Source: Lachnospiraceae bacterium
Lineage (GTDB): Bacteria > Bacillota_A > Clostridia > Lachnospirales > Lachnospiraceae
Length of the DNA: 14,283 nt
Direction of reading: 5' to 3'
Assembly (NCBI GenBank): GCA_009774465.1
Contig: VSNT01000101.1
Location: 1 to 14,283, forward strand
The notes under the pieces are model-generated. The model ran no database searches and was not told the DNA's origin. It saw only the letters and a list, made by a program, of their open reading frames with translations. A program made the position numbers and the translations under genes. Position 1 is the first letter of the stretch. Each line of letters starts with the position of its first letter. Below are positions 1 through 7,191 of the stretch, in pieces.

Positions 1-71
1 GCTTTTTTACTGTATACTCTCTCATTTTCTCAATATCTGATTGAAATATTGATTCCAGATATTAAAGACTT

Positions 72-500
72 CTATAAGCAGGCTTCCGGATGATAGCTGT
101 CCTGTAGCTGCCGGACCTGCTCTTCGGTTAATTTCGTTACGGGAGAATTTTCTTCACAGGTATCTAAATTTTCTATAATAAGAACACTGCTGTTTTCCGT
201 AAGGGTATGTGTATGCCACACGCCGGCCTTTACATTATAACATTTACAGGGTTCTAAATTCGTGCTCTGTATGGTGCCTGCTTCTTTTCCGTTTCCTGCG
301 GTAAACAGGGTACAGCTTCCCTTAAGCAGTACAAACACTTCATCAGTTTCCAGATGCTTTTGCATGGTTTTCAAATTGTGCACCTTAAGCTCGTCAATGT
401 CATTAAGTACCGCAACCCTCCACGCTCCAAAATCAATGACCGGTGCGTAGCCGGGCTCATTATATTGTCTGATTTCAATGTCCATTCTTTCCTGATTCAT
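72..500 (-). CDS. Small cupin-domain protein, function unknown
   Basis: A 142-residue single-domain cupin. The first cupin motif is seen as H49, E51 and E54 followed by G61. The second is around G93, H96 and H98, so a metal-binding beta-barrel is likely, although motif 2 has K-A-G in place of the usual P-x-G. There is no signal peptide or membrane segment, so it is probably cytoplasmic. The reading frame is open a further 26 codons upstream, but the ATG ending at 500 has a near-perfect AAGGAGG five bases before it, and the upstream extension covers promoter-like sequence, so the shorter start is preferred. It is the last gene seen on this strand, 120 bp after the CE2-like esterase. Cupins of this size include sugar isomerases, epimerases and sugar-binding regulatory proteins; I cannot choose between them. 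The gene call is confident, the function is not known. Confidence 0.85.
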   Translation of the reverse strand: MNQERMDIEIRQYNEPGYAPVIDFGAWRVAVLNDIDELKVHNLKTMQKHLETDEVFVLLKGSCTLFTAGNGKEAGTIQSTNLEPCKCYNVKAGVWHTHTLTENSSVLIIENLDTCEENSPVTKLTEEQVRQLQDSYHPEACL

Positions 501-505
501 TTCAT

Positions 506-512
506 CCTCCTT
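506..512 (-). promoter_or_regulatory. Strong Shine-Dalgarno site that fixes the cupin start
   Basis: On the minus strand AAGGAGG lies five bases before the ATG that ends at 500. This is better than anything upstream of the longer possible start at 578, so it decides the start codon. Confidence 0.75.
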
Positions 513-545
513 ATTAACCCTATATTTTAAGTCTTCTTTAACCGC

Positions 546-595
546 ATTATACGAAATTGTCTCATTATACACAATCAAAATTCACATTTTTTCAA
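546..595 (-). promoter_or_regulatory. Possible promoter for the cupin gene
   Basis: The 120 bp gap between the CE2-like gene and the cupin gene contains two exact TATAAT hexamers on the minus strand (564-569 and 546-551). TTGAAA (590-595) and TTGATT (573-578) are possible -35 boxes, but the spacers are 20 and 21 bp, longer than the ideal 17. The cupin may therefore have its own promoter as well as, or instead of, read-through from the operon. This is a by-eye match in AT-rich DNA. Confidence 0.3.
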
Positions 596-620
596 AGTAC
601 ATTCCCCCTGCCTCCATATT

Positions 621-1664
621 TTACCACTCCTCTGGCATTATCCTTTTGATATAAGCTGCAAGCTCTTCTGCCATCTCCTCTGCTTCTTTGGCACGAAGAT
701 GTCCCGGCGTCCCTCTTCCGTTCCTATGAAACATATAATGGCTTATTCTCTCATCTGCAAGCTGCCGGCACACCTGTTCAATAGATGCATCCCAGGCTTT
801 ATCATGGCAAAGCAATGTTGTACAGCAGATAATTTTGGCCTGTGGATATTTTTTTCGCAGATTGTCCAGAAAATTTCTGTACCTTTCCCTCCATAAAGCC
901 GCCTTTTCCCCATAAAAATCTTCTTTCATATAATCGTAGGGATGGCTGTCATTTTGTCCAACTGCCACAATTACCACGTCAGGCGTGTATTGAGAGAAAT
1001 CCCACAAAGTGCTTTTTCCCAGTTCCGGCACATAGTGCACCTTATCCCACACAGATTCCATGCCTGTTGCATTCGGCTCAAGGAACCATCCTGTTTTGTC
1101 CATCAGTGCAATGCCACCCTGGGCAATATCATGAATCTGTGCATTTAATTTGCGGGCTGTCATCCACCCAAAGGAATACCAGCTGTTGGAATACTCTCCG
1201 TTATGTGGCGGATCTTCTTTTCCCAGATATCTTTCCGCCTCCGAAACTTCTCCCGCCGAAACAGAATCCCCATACACCTCTATTTTTCTCTTTGGTACCG
1301 ATGGCGGTGAAAGCAGCCTGCTGCCTTCTGACAGTTTCAAAGAGCATAAAACCATTTCATGGCATCCGTCCTGACGTTTAAAAACAAGAATTTCATGCTC
1401 TCCTGTCTCTTTTTCGTCCACCAGCGCAATCTGTGTCTGCCCTTCCTTATTTAAAAGCCATTTCTTCTGCTGCCCATCCACAATGGCCCCCACATAATTA
1501 TCCCAGTAAACGTTCCGGTTCTCTATCGTCAATACCGCTTTGTTTCCCAAAAACCGAAAGCACACAGAAGAAGCCGGAAAAATAAGTTCCGGCTTTCTGG
1601 GATTTCTCCTGTCAATTCTTCCACTGTAAATCAGCTCTTTCTCATCTAATGCAATCTCCTTCAT
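621..1664 (-). CDS. CE2-like SGNH acetylesterase acting on acetylated oligosaccharides
   Basis: A two-domain esterase of the carbohydrate esterase family 2 type, 347 residues from the chosen start. The N-terminal ~120 residues look like the beta-sandwich jelly-roll of CE2. The C-terminal part is an SGNH hydrolase: nucleophile Ser134 in GDSVS, the Gly of AQGG near 183, Asn238 in GQND, and His322 in TPGH near the end. No Asp sits three residues before this His, consistent with the Ser-His dyad known in several CE2 enzymes. No signal peptide is present, so it would act in the cytoplasm on imported oligosaccharides; the R. intestinalis CE2 removes 3-, 4- and 6-O-acetyl groups from mannan oligosaccharides. 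The start at 1664 has AGGAG four bases upstream. An ATG at 1676 overlaps the preceding stop codon as ATGA but lacks a clear ribosome site. The family call is confident; the exact substrate is inferred from neighbours. Confidence 0.85.
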   Translation of the reverse strand: MKEIALDEKELIYSGRIDRRNPRKPELIFPASSVCFRFLGNKAVLTIENRNVYWDNYVGAIVDGQQKKWLLNKEGQTQIALVDEKETGEHEILVFKRQDGCHEMVLCSLKLSEGSRLLSPPSVPKRKIEVYGDSVSAGEVSEAERYLGKEDPPHNGEYSNSWYSFGWMTARKLNAQIHDIAQGGIALMDKTGWFLEPNATGMESVWDKVHYVPELGKSTLWDFSQYTPDVVIVAVGQNDSHPYDYMKEDFYGEKAALWRERYRNFLDNLRKKYPQAKIICCTTLLCHDKAWDASIEQVCRQLADERISHYMFHRNGRGTPGHLRAKEAEEMAEELAAYIKRIMPEEW

Positions 1665-1668
1665 ACTT

Positions 1669-1673
1669 CTCCT
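1669..1673 (-). promoter_or_regulatory. Shine-Dalgarno site favouring the internal start of the CE2-like gene
   Basis: AGGAG on the minus strand is four bases before the ATG at 1664. The alternative ATG at 1676 overlaps the upstream stop codon and has only a weak purine stretch before it, so it could be used by translational coupling. The two starts differ by four residues. Confidence 0.5.
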
Positions 1674-3982
1674 CATTTCTTAACAGAAGAAACAATCAAC
1701 TCCATTTCTCCCTGCATATCCATTCTGCCAAATCCGTCAGGAAGGATAAAATGATCTCCTTTCCTGATCATCTGTCCGTTAAGCAGGCCCTCTCCTTCTA
1801 TCACGCTCATAATCATAAAAGGCTGATCCTGCTCAAAAGAAACCGGCTTATCCACATCCAGCTTCCATACGGTATAATAATTGCAGGAAATCAGTTCATT
1901 CATTACATTCTTTGGCAAATCTGCTGCATGTTTCACACAGTCCCTGGCTGGCGGTGCCGGAACAGTAATCACATCCAGACTTTGTTTCATATGTAACTTG
2001 CGCAGTCTGCCATCCATCAGCCTGTCATAGTCATAGACTCTATATGTAATATCGCTGTTCTGCTGTGTCTCCAGAATCATCATACCGCCCTTAATTGCAT
2101 GTACTGTTCCGGGATTAATTTGAATAAAATCCCCTTTCTTAACCGGAATCTCCCGAATCAGTTCTGACCACCTTCCCTCACTGATCATCTCTGCAAGCTC
2201 TTCTTTGGAGGAAGCATTGTGTCCAATCACTAATGTCGCGTCCTTTGGGCAGTCAAGTATATACCAGCACTCCGTTTTTCCCAGAGAACCTTTTTCATTT
2301 ACCTTTGCATAAGCATCATCCGGGTGAACCTGAATGCTCAAATCTTCTTTGGCGTCAATAATCTTTACTAACAGTGGAAATCGATCCAGTGTAAGATTTC
2401 CAAATAATTCCCGCCTGAAATTCCATAGCTGGGATAATGTCATTCCCTTATAAATTCCTTCTCTTATCATACAATCCACACTGGAATAGGCACTGACTCC
2501 CCAGCATTCGCCGGTATGATCTCCCGGAATCTGGTAGCCGAATCTACTTTCAAGCTGCCTTCCGCCCCATATCATCTGCACAAATTCCGGTTTTAAAAAC
2601 AAAACAGGTCTTGCCTGCTTGTTAATGGAAAGTTCTTTCCCATTGGATTCTATGATTTTCTGATACCAGAAAGCAGAATCCTTAACAATTCTTTTCTGGG
2701 TTTCAAAATCCACATGAACAATTCCAAATCTCTGGGTATATCCCTTTTCCCACTCAAAATTATCTAAAAAAGTCCAGAGAAAATATCCTCTTACATCCAC
2801 GCCTTCATCATTTGCCTTCTGCAGTGCGGAAATATACAAATCCAGAAAGTTCTGCCGGTTGGGATCGTGAACTCTGCCATCCAGGGATACCACATCATGA
2901 CAGGACATTCCGTTTTCAGTAATATAAATTGGCAGCTTATATCTGTCATATAAAAACCTGACTCCCCATCTTAAGCATTCCGGCGTAACCGGCCAGTCGG
3001 CCGCCGTCTTAGGAAATCCGGCAGGACGGTCCACAAACTCCGGCTCCCCGTTCTTTCCCTGACGCACCATATAGCCATTATAAATATTTTGCCCCATAAA
3101 ATCCAAAGGCTGAGAAATCAATTTCATATCCTCGTCTGAAATTTCCGGAAGATAAGGCGCAAATTTTTCAAGCCCCTCTTTCGGGTATCTTCCTAAAAAG
3201 ACCGGATCACTGAACCAGGCCACATTCCAGGTCCAATTATCCATCGGCTGATAAAATCCAAACAGCATTTTTCTGGCTGCTTCAATATCTTCAGTTCTGT
3301 TTGTTGCCGGATATGCCATCCCGCAGGTAGGCGCATATCCTATTTTGATTGGCCTGCACGCATATTTTCTAAGTTGAATTACCGCGTTTCCATGTGCCCT
3401 TAACACATTATGCGTCATTTGAAACACATCCTGAACAGGAAGTTTCAATCCCGGTGCATGAACGCCTGTAAGGTTTCCTATCCCCACAAAACACTGAGGT
3501 TCATTCAGTGTAATAAAATATTCACAGATATCTGAAAAGTTTTCTGCTATTACTTTTGCATATTCTCCAAACCAGCCAATTACTTCTTCGTTCAACCAGC
3601 CGCCTTTATACTGCAATGCCTGTGGAAATTCCCAGTGAAACAAAGTAAGATAAGGTTCAATTCCGTTCTTTTTCATCTCAAGGATCATATCCCTGTAGAG
3701 AGCCACCGCCTTTTCATTTACCTTTCCTGTTCCCTCCGGCATCAGCCTTGCCCAGCTTATGGAAAACCGGTATGCTTTAATGCCAAGCATCCTCATCAGA
3801 GCATAATCTTCCCTGTATCTGTGAATATGGTCGCAGGCCGTATCTGCATTCTGCCCGTCTATAATCCGCCCTTCCTCTGCAAAAGCATCCCAGATACTTT
3901 TGCCGCATCCATCTTCTTTATCTTTTCCCTCTATCTGGTACGCGCTGCCTGCCACACCCCAGACAAAATCATCACGAAACAT
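1673..3982 (-). CDS. Fusion of GH1 beta-glycosidase and class I mannose-6-phosphate isomerase
   Basis: One uninterrupted 769-residue frame with two complete enzymes. Residues 1-445 are a GH1 beta-glycosidase: AYQIEG near 14-19, FHWEFPQAL at 115-123, acid/base E161 in TLNEP, nucleophile E356 in ITENG, and the sugar-binding E410-W411 in DNFEW. E-W instead of the Ser-Lys-Tyr phosphate pocket argues for an unphosphorylated substrate such as a beta-glucoside or beta-mannoside. Residues ~458-769 match a full class I (ManA-type, about 315 residues) mannose-6-phosphate isomerase: KPEFVQMIWGG at the start, zinc ligands in QVHPDD (Q551, H553), KTEC (E571) and GTVHA (H628), then ETQQNSD and YRVYDYDR with R648. 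The linker is about 14 residues. No signal peptide is seen. The protein would trim oligosaccharides and convert mannose 6-phosphate to fructose 6-phosphate in the cytoplasm. It starts 41 nt after the chemoreceptor gene. Whether GH1 is a glucosidase or mannosidase is unresolved. Confidence 0.93.
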   Translation of the reverse strand: MFRDDFVWGVAGSAYQIEGKDKEDGCGKSIWDAFAEEGRIIDGQNADTACDHIHRYREDYALMRMLGIKAYRFSISWARLMPEGTGKVNEKAVALYRDMILEMKKNGIEPYLTLFHWEFPQALQYKGGWLNEEVIGWFGEYAKVIAENFSDICEYFITLNEPQCFVGIGNLTGVHAPGLKLPVQDVFQMTHNVLRAHGNAVIQLRKYACRPIKIGYAPTCGMAYPATNRTEDIEAARKMLFGFYQPMDNWTWNVAWFSDPVFLGRYPKEGLEKFAPYLPEISDEDMKLISQPLDFMGQNIYNGYMVRQGKNGEPEFVDRPAGFPKTAADWPVTPECLRWGVRFLYDRYKLPIYITENGMSCHDVVSLDGRVHDPNRQNFLDLYISALQKANDEGVDVRGYFLWTFLDNFEWEKGYTQRFGIVHVDFETQKRIVKDSAFWYQKIIESNGKELSINKQARPVLFLKPEFVQMIWGGRQLESRFGYQIPGDHTGECWGVSAYSSVDCMIREGIYKGMTLSQLWNFRRELFGNLTLDRFPLLVKIIDAKEDLSIQVHPDDAYAKVNEKGSLGKTECWYILDCPKDATLVIGHNASSKEELAEMISEGRWSELIREIPVKKGDFIQINPGTVHAIKGGMMILETQQNSDITYRVYDYDRLMDGRLRKLHMKQSLDVITVPAPPARDCVKHAADLPKNVMNELISCNYYTVWKLDVDKPVSFEQDQPFMIMSVIEGEGLLNGQMIRKGDHFILPDGFGRMDMQGEMELIVSSVKK

Positions 3983-4023
3983 ATCTGATATCTCTCCTCA
4001 ATTTTTGTTTTTTACAGTTCCGC

Positions 4024-6072
4024 TCATATCTCAAATTTATCGATAGAATTTCCAAGCTCTACAGCATCCTCCTGCAGCAGCTTCACCTGATAACTTAAAT
4101 TTTTAATCACATCCGCCTGATCGTCTAACGTCGACGTAACCTCCTGGGTAGAAGCTGCTACCTGCTCAGACACAGAAGAAATATTTTGTATGGCGCTCTG
4201 TATGCTTTCCTCTTCCGCTTCAATTTGTTCCAGCCGCTGCGTCACCTGATGAATTCCATTTACCAGTTCAACAACACAATTATGGATTCTGCCAAATACC
4301 TGCACGGTTTCACTAAGTGCCTGCACCTGATCACTGATCATTCCTTCCGCTTTTTTGGCGGAAGTCGTCGTTTTATCTGTAGATGCCCCGATATTTTCAA
4401 CTATACCGCATATCCTTGCCCCGGATTCTTTCGACTGGTCTGCCAGCTTTCTTATCTCTTCCGCAACTACTGCAAACCCTCTGCCCGACTGTCCTGCCCT
4501 TGCTGCCTCAATAGATGCATTTAAGGATAAAAGATTGGTCTGTTCTGCAATACTGTTTATCACCTGAACAAATGCCTTGATTTCCTCTGAGCTTTTCCAC
4601 ACCTCTTCAATACCGACAATCATTTCTCTGGTCAGAGTAACTGTTGTATCAGATTTTTCACTCAACTCCTCCACAATCACTTTTCCCTGTTCCACAGCGT
4701 CAATGGCTTCATCTGCAGCGCCGCTCATCCTCTGCGTCTTTTCCGTAACTGCATTGATATTTTCCGTAAAGGAAATCATTTTCTGATTACTGCTTTCTGT
4801 ATCCAGAGCCTGATTCTGCACTCCTTTTGCCACTTCATCCATAGCTCTTTGAATATCCTGCATGGAACTGTCTATTCTGTTTGTCTGCCCGTAAACATGA
4901 GCAGACAGATCACTCACCTTGCTCCCAAACTGTTTCATATCCATAATTAACAGACGTATATTATTAAGCATGGAATTCAGGGCACAGGTGAGAACTTTAA
5001 ATTCATCTTTTCTTTTTGTTTCAAAATGCTGGCAGAGATTTCCTTCCGACGCTTTTGAAAGTCCCGTTGTCATTGTTTTGACTGCCTTACTGATCCCATT
5101 AGAAATCAATCCTCCAATTGCAAGGGCTGCAACAGATGCAATAATGACCATTAAAACCGTCAAATACCTGATTTTCCCTACCTGTTTAAGCAGATTGCTT
5201 TGAGGAATCAAAGCACATATTACCGCCCCCGTTTTTCCTATCGGAGTGTAAATATAAACATATTTTTTCCCATTTACCCTGATGTCTCTGCTTCCTGTTT
5301 CCGTATCATTTCTGGTTGATTCAAAAAAATCCTGCCCTACAAAATAAGTTTCTTCAATCGTTTCCTCTTCTCTTCCCTGAATAGAAATTATTTCCCTGTT
5401 ATCACCGGATACCAGCGCCCTGATGCTGTTATCTCCAAAATCCATCTGGGAAAGCATATCCAGCGCCACATTCATGTCAAGATCCATAACAATTGTAGTA
5501 TTATTCCTAGGAAGTTTCTGGAAAAATGTAAGCGCATAGTTGTCCGGCTGACTGCTCATCTGCTCGTCCAAATAGGTGTGATAACCCATCCACTGATTTT
5601 TTAATGTAGGATTTTCCACAAAGAAATTTCCTTCTGTGGTTGCTGTAAAATCCTCATATGGATTTTCCGTCATGGAGCCCGTAAGCGTAGACAAAAAAGA
5701 ACCGTTTTCAGGTATTACCGAACAGCTGTACACATACTTATTTATGGATTTTGCCTTACTGATTATGGACTTTGCACTGCGGAAAATATCCATTGCTTCC
5801 GCATCTGTCTTTTTATAATACTTTTCATAGTAAGCTCCCACATCACTGTCCGAAATCATTTCCAGGGCTTTACTTGAAATAGAATCGCATACCAGACTGC
5901 AATAATTTCCCACTGCGCTTACCGTCGCCATAGCTGATTCCTTATATTTGGAAAGCATTCCATCCGATGCAGTGCGGTAAGACACAAGCCCCAATATAAT
6001 CATCAATAATACCGGCACCATAAAGCCTGCAAGAAGCGTCTGCATTATGCTTTGTTTATTTCTTTTTGCCAT
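4024..6072 (-). CDS. Methyl-accepting chemotaxis protein (transmembrane chemoreceptor)
   Basis: A 682-residue chemoreceptor. TM1 is at about 12-33, an extracellular sensor of about 265 residues spans 34-301, and TM2 lies at about 302-325. A HAMP domain (~325-377) and a long cytoplasmic coiled coil follow, with the conserved signalling tip at about 506-545 (IAEQTNLLSLNASIEAARAG and the following GRGFAVVAEEIRKLA). The size and the single membrane-bounded sensor region suggest a dCache-type ligand domain, though I cannot show the fold. There is no CheR-binding pentapeptide; the protein ends in DKFEI. It should signal through CheA/CheW to the flagellar motor, so the host is probably motile. The ATG at 6072 is chosen because AAGGAG precedes it by five bases; an in-frame TTG at 6093 overlaps the upstream stop. 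The gene sits 18 nt after the CE17-like gene, so its stimulus may be a mannan-derived sugar. Family certain, ligand inferred. Confidence 0.95.
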   Translation of the reverse strand: MAKRNKQSIMQTLLAGFMVPVLLMIILGLVSYRTASDGMLSKYKESAMATVSAVGNYCSLVCDSISSKALEMISDSDVGAYYEKYYKKTDAEAMDIFRSAKSIISKAKSINKYVYSCSVIPENGSFLSTLTGSMTENPYEDFTATTEGNFFVENPTLKNQWMGYHTYLDEQMSSQPDNYALTFFQKLPRNNTTIVMDLDMNVALDMLSQMDFGDNSIRALVSGDNREIISIQGREEETIEETYFVGQDFFESTRNDTETGSRDIRVNGKKYVYIYTPIGKTGAVICALIPQSNLLKQVGKIRYLTVLMVIIASVAALAIGGLISNGISKAVKTMTTGLSKASEGNLCQHFETKRKDEFKVLTCALNSMLNNIRLLIMDMKQFGSKVSDLSAHVYGQTNRIDSSMQDIQRAMDEVAKGVQNQALDTESSNQKMISFTENINAVTEKTQRMSGAADEAIDAVEQGKVIVEELSEKSDTTVTLTREMIVGIEEVWKSSEEIKAFVQVINSIAEQTNLLSLNASIEAARAGQSGRGFAVVAEEIRKLADQSKESGARICGIVENIGASTDKTTTSAKKAEGMISDQVQALSETVQVFGRIHNCVVELVNGIHQVTQRLEQIEAEEESIQSAIQNISSVSEQVAASTQEVTSTLDDQADVIKNLSYQVKLLQEDAVELGNSIDKFEI

Positions 6073-6077
6073 ACCCT

Positions 6078-6083
6078 CTCCTT
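6078..6083 (-). promoter_or_regulatory. Shine-Dalgarno site that fixes the chemoreceptor start
   Basis: AAGGAG on the minus strand lies five bases before the ATG at 6072. It lies within the seven-codon extension that would begin at a TTG codon, so the ATG is the real start. Confidence 0.7.
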
Positions 6084-6089
6084 CCCCTG

Positions 6090-7187
6090 TCAATCAGAGC
6101 CTATCACTGAAACCAGATAAAAGGTCACCGCATCATTTTCGTGTTCTTCAATAATTTCAATTTCTACTTTATGTTTTTCCTTCTTCATATGTTTTGTAAC
6201 CGTATCAATAAAAAGACAGTCCCCCCAGTTTTCTTCAAAGCTGCCATCCAGAATTACTGCATCCTCATCCTTTCCATCTACTGTCACTCTGGCAATTGGT
6301 GCAGGACGCCGCACAGATTTTCTATACTGAACCGCCACGCCGGTACACAAAATTTCAAAGCTGATTTTATCTTTCTTATGGCAGCCGGTAAACCCCCCTT
6401 TAAATACATCCCTTATTCCATTCTGAATTGACAGATCGGCTTTAAATCCTTCCATCCTGGGCCTGGAGTTTGTATTTTGATATCGAAAGGCATTTTCATA
6501 TGTATTTTCCGTTATTGGATCGGGAAAGACCTTTTCTTCCGCAAAGAAGAGCTCTTCCTCTATTTGGAGATCACCATATGCCTTTTCAAGAAAATCAATT
6601 ATTTTTCCGGCAATCAACGCATGACCTGTGTCATTTGGATGCAGATCATCTGTTGTAATATCGCGGCTTTTCAGCCTGCCATTTTCAATTTCCGGCCATA
6701 TGGTTTCCTTCATGCTGATCATTGGCAGCCCATACGCCTTTGCAACCTTTAAATGTACTTCTTCCGCACTTTTCCCATTGTCATATCTGACATTATTCAT
6801 CAACAGTACTGCCGGTAAAGGTTTACTTTTACAGACATTTCTGATCAGTCCTTCATATGTTTCTTCGAAAAGAGCATTATTATCGTCATTTACCGCAAAC
6901 TCAATCAGTAAAAAATCCGGCTGATATTTAAGTACATGCTCTTTTACCCTCACTGCTCCAAATTGAGATGTCGTTCCCCCGATTCCCGCATTAAGATAAG
7001 TAATTTTTGACTGTGGGAATTTCTTTTCCCACCATTTATATACAAGATATGCATAACACAATTCCGGGGTGGAAGCGCAGCTTCCCTGGGTAATAGAGCC
7101 CCCAAGAAAGCCAACTGTTACTTCTTCTCCCTTTTCTGCCTTTTTCATGCATTTTTTTAATTGATGCCAGTTTCCCCTGTTTAACAT
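6090..7187 (-). CDS. CE17-like mannooligosaccharide 2-O-acetylesterase with C-terminal CBM35-like domain
   Basis: A 365-residue SGNH esterase. The catalytic part (1-~205) shows GGSIT with nucleophile Ser31, the block II glycines around 68-71 (NAGIGGTTS), Asn100 in AVNDD, and the Asp-x-x-His pair D180/H183 in TDDLHPND. The C-terminal ~150 residues are predicted beta-rich and probably form the CBM35-like domain found in the R. intestinalis CE17 mannan esterase, which is specific for the axial 2-O-acetyl group of mannose. No signal peptide is visible, so it is cytoplasmic and would deacetylate imported oligosaccharides so the phosphorylases can act. The frame extends 31 codons upstream, but those overlap the preceding gene. 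The ATG at 7187 lies four bases after that gene's stop and begins with the typical MLNRGNWHQLKK; its ribosome site (AAGG) is weak, so translational coupling is likely. Confidence 0.87.
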   Translation of the reverse strand: MLNRGNWHQLKKCMKKAEKGEEVTVGFLGGSITQGSCASTPELCYAYLVYKWWEKKFPQSKITYLNAGIGGTTSQFGAVRVKEHVLKYQPDFLLIEFAVNDDNNALFEETYEGLIRNVCKSKPLPAVLLMNNVRYDNGKSAEEVHLKVAKAYGLPMISMKETIWPEIENGRLKSRDITTDDLHPNDTGHALIAGKIIDFLEKAYGDLQIEEELFFAEEKVFPDPITENTYENAFRYQNTNSRPRMEGFKADLSIQNGIRDVFKGGFTGCHKKDKISFEILCTGVAVQYRKSVRRPAPIARVTVDGKDEDAVILDGSFEENWGDCLFIDTVTKHMKKEKHKVEIEIIEEHENDAVTFYLVSVIGSD

Positions 7188-7191
7188 TTCC

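Noticed and set aside
32..63. An 8-bp inverted repeat (AATATCTG/CAGATATT) just downstream of the cupin gene, possible terminator
   Set aside because: The stem is AT-rich with a 16-nt loop and there is no T-run after it on the minus strand, so it does not meet the pattern of an intrinsic terminator.
501..578. 26-codon N-terminal extension of the cupin gene
   Set aside because: It has no good ribosome site, is not cupin-like and covers promoter-like TATAAT sequences, while the ATG at 500 has a strong Shine-Dalgarno site.
842..1381. A 179-codon open frame on the plus strand
   Set aside because: It is antisense to the CE2-like gene, rich in Pro, Cys and His, and without a recognisable domain; a shadow frame.
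1673..3982. Two separate genes joined by a sequencing error
   Set aside because: The frame runs without interruption through both domains and the linker, both domains are full length, and no ribosome site with a start codon is obvious at the junction.
4344..4364. A 7-bp GC-rich inverted repeat (CTTCCGC/GCGGAAG) with a 7-base loop
   Set aside because: It lies inside the chemoreceptor coding sequence (Ala-Lys-Lys-Ala-Glu) and is not followed by a T-run on either strand.
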